64,000 nt of DNA from Nitrosomonas sp. JL21 (GTDB lineage: Bacteria; Pseudomonadota; Gammaproteobacteria; Burkholderiales; Nitrosomonadaceae), in assembly GCF_009833095.1 (NCBI RefSeq), contig NZ_QRCB01000040.1, positions 1 through 64,000 of the forward strand. The letters are read 5' to 3'. Position 1 is the stretch's first letter. Each line of letters begins with the position of its first letter. The notes below the pieces were generated by a model, which was not told the DNA's origin, ran no database searches, and saw only the letters and a program-made list of their open reading frames with translations. Of this stretch, positions 62,902-64,000 are shown one piece after another. A program made the position numbers and the translations under genes.

Positions 62902-64000
62902 CTATTGCACAGTCCACGAGAGAAGATACGATTCTGGGAAAGGCCCTGATTTATAGTCCATACTGCCTTTCTGCTCGACATCTTTTCTCAAGAGCACTTG
63001 GCGCACCATTTCCGGAATCATCACCATTCCTACATAGCGTCCCAGGCATTCATGATTACCGAATCCAAAATGAAAATAGTTATACCAGTTGCGTTGCGGA
63101 ATGAAGCTATCGGGTGAATCAAACGCCCGCTCATCAAACATTGCCGACAGTGTCACCGGTAACACATAGGTTCCGGCACGCAATACCGTTTCATGACCCG
63201 TGCCTTTTGCAGCCGCATAATCGCTGGCAGCAATGCGGAACAGATAGGGCGTGATCGGCACGAAACGCAGCGCTTCCCAAACGATACCGTCGAATTCTGC
63301 AGTGTCTTCCTTCTGAGCGGCAGTTTTAGCGGCCGTCAGCCACTCAGGATGCTGGAATAGATAATTCAATACCTGAGCAACTGCTTGAGAAGTTGTTTCG
63401 ATAGCCCCGATCAGAAGACCGCCGGCATTCGTTCCCAAACGTTGAATATCAAAATCCAGTTCTTTAGCGAAGCTGGTGCGCAGCATGCGTGTCACGATAT
63501 CGTCTCGGAGTCTGATAATCGTTGAGAATGTCAGTTTCTCGGCTTTTACTGCAAAAAGCCGTTTTGCAATCAGCATGGTGATATAGCTGCCGAGTTTCTT
63601 CGATGTCTCATTGTGACGATCAATAATCTGTTGGGACAATTCCGCCGGCAGAAGATCAAACGGGTGATTGTGAAAAGTATCGTATTGGTTCCAATAGGAC
63701 CACTCAATCAAATCCTCTTTTTTAGCGCCGGTTAAGCCGAAATAATCCTGCACCAGGGTCGCAGGGACCATACGGCAGAACTCATTCACAATTTCGATCT
63801 GACCATTGGCTTTAGCGAGAATTGCCCGTGAAATATCCCCCACCATCGCCCGCACCCGCGGAAGATCATCCCGATTCAGCATGAACTGCATCAGTGATTT
63901 TTCGCGGGTATGCAATGCATCATCATCATGCATCATCAAATAATTGGCCATTTTGGGGACATACGGCTTCACGGTAAACACCTTGTACATTTTCAAGATT
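62902..64000 (-). CDS. cytochrome P450, truncated by the window edge
   Basis: At least 364 aa; the frame is open to the right edge, so the true N-terminus (about 50-80 residues) lies outside. I-helix AGGLLIGAIETTSQAVA (oxygen-activating Glu-Thr-Thr), K-helix ExxR in WEALRFVP, and the haem-Cys loop FHFGFGNHECLGRYVG are intact. It would hydroxylate a small hydrophobic substrate using ferredoxin-type partners; none is visible. Bacterial class I type by look. Confidence 0.9.
   Translation of the reverse strand, partial: ILKMYKVFTVKPYVPKMANYLMMHDDDALHTREKSLMQFMLNRDDLPRVRAMVGDISRAILAKANGQIEIVNEFCRMVPATLVQDYFGLTGAKKEDLIEWSYWNQYDTFHNHPFDLLPAELSQQIIDRHNETSKKLGSYITMLIAKRLFAVKAEKLTFSTIIRLRDDIVTRMLRTSFAKELDFDIQRLGTNAGGLLIGAIETTSQAVAQVLNYLFQHPEWLTAAKTAAQKEDTAEFDGIVWEALRFVPITPYLFRIAASDYAAAKGTGHETVLRAGTYVLPVTLSAMFDERAFDSPDSFIPQRNWYNYFHFGFGNHECLGRYVGMVMIPEMVRQVLLRKDVEQKGSMDYKSGPFPESYLLSWTVQ

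Overview
The window looks like chromosomal DNA of a betaproteobacterium close to Nitrosomonas (Nitrosomonadaceae). That placement is an inference from protein flavour, from the block tRNA-rpoD-dnaG-yqeY-rpsU / tsaD-plsY-folB, from several small c-type cytochromes, and from a SmbP-like protein (a family first described in Nitrosomonas europaea). I see no phage, plasmid backbone, complete insertion sequence, CRISPR array or rRNA.

Layout. 0.2-1.2 kb: an orphan secreted ClpP-like protein. 1.5-8.8 kb: housekeeping block. On the minus strand are rpsU, a YqeY/GatB-like gene, dnaG, rpoD and a CAU-anticodon tRNA only 17 nt behind rpoD; tsaD, plsY and folB lie next to them. 9-13 kb: envelope genes (Sel1 lipoprotein, CsgG-like lipoprotein, outer-membrane barrel, small lipoprotein). 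13.9-19 kb: EgtB, a TerC/YgdQ membrane protein, a proline-rich mini-protein, an MscS-like membrane protein and a degenerate MazG-like protein. 19.2-25.9 kb: a co-directional run of stress and envelope genes (CsbD, a four-helix membrane protein with an acidic linker, PepSY-like, a SmbP-like helical protein, DUF1328, AsmA, BON lipoprotein, SDR).

26-36 kb: a HAF-type secreted protein, a LuxR-type HTH-only regulator, a seven-repeat FG-GAP/RTX protein, then a minus-strand respiratory block with a triheme cytochrome, a diheme c4-like cytochrome, a 50-aa membrane protein and a CcpA/MauG-like peroxidase, followed by a PRC-barrel protein. 36.5-42.4 kb: a patchy accessory stretch with clear decay. It holds an alcohol dehydrogenase cut short by an in-frame TAA, a broken isochorismatase-family gene (frameshift plus in-frame TAG), and a catalase C-terminal remnant, next to intact hemerythrin, DUF421 and MEDS genes.

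42.6-50.7 kb: lysS, an HTH antitoxin with an N-terminally damaged RelE/ParE toxin, HAD phosphatase, hda, an AI-2E/PerM permease, a class III aminotransferase, and a LysM/L,D-transpeptidase lipoprotein. 50.9-53.8 kb: a 953-aa FG-GAP/RTX protein, probably a type I secretion substrate. 54-57.5 kb: isoaspartyl peptidase, PPK2 and CYTH-CHAD, the last two forming a likely polyphosphate module. 57.5-64 kb: GIDE-like and LemA membrane proteins, a DUF4156 lipoprotein, a membrane protein with a peptidoglycan-binding-like tail, a coiled-coil lipoprotein, a Mut7-C RNase with a ubiquitin-like domain, a mini-lipoprotein with a strong terminator, and a cytochrome P450 running off the right edge.

I did not find an unmistakable new multi-gene system. 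The best leads are the 19-26 kb stress/envelope cluster with its histidine-poor SmbP relative, the double MazG-like fold that has lost its catalytic acids, the two RTX/FG-GAP surface proteins, the polyphosphate pair, and the decaying 37-41 kb stretch with family-typical sequence continuing past stop codons.
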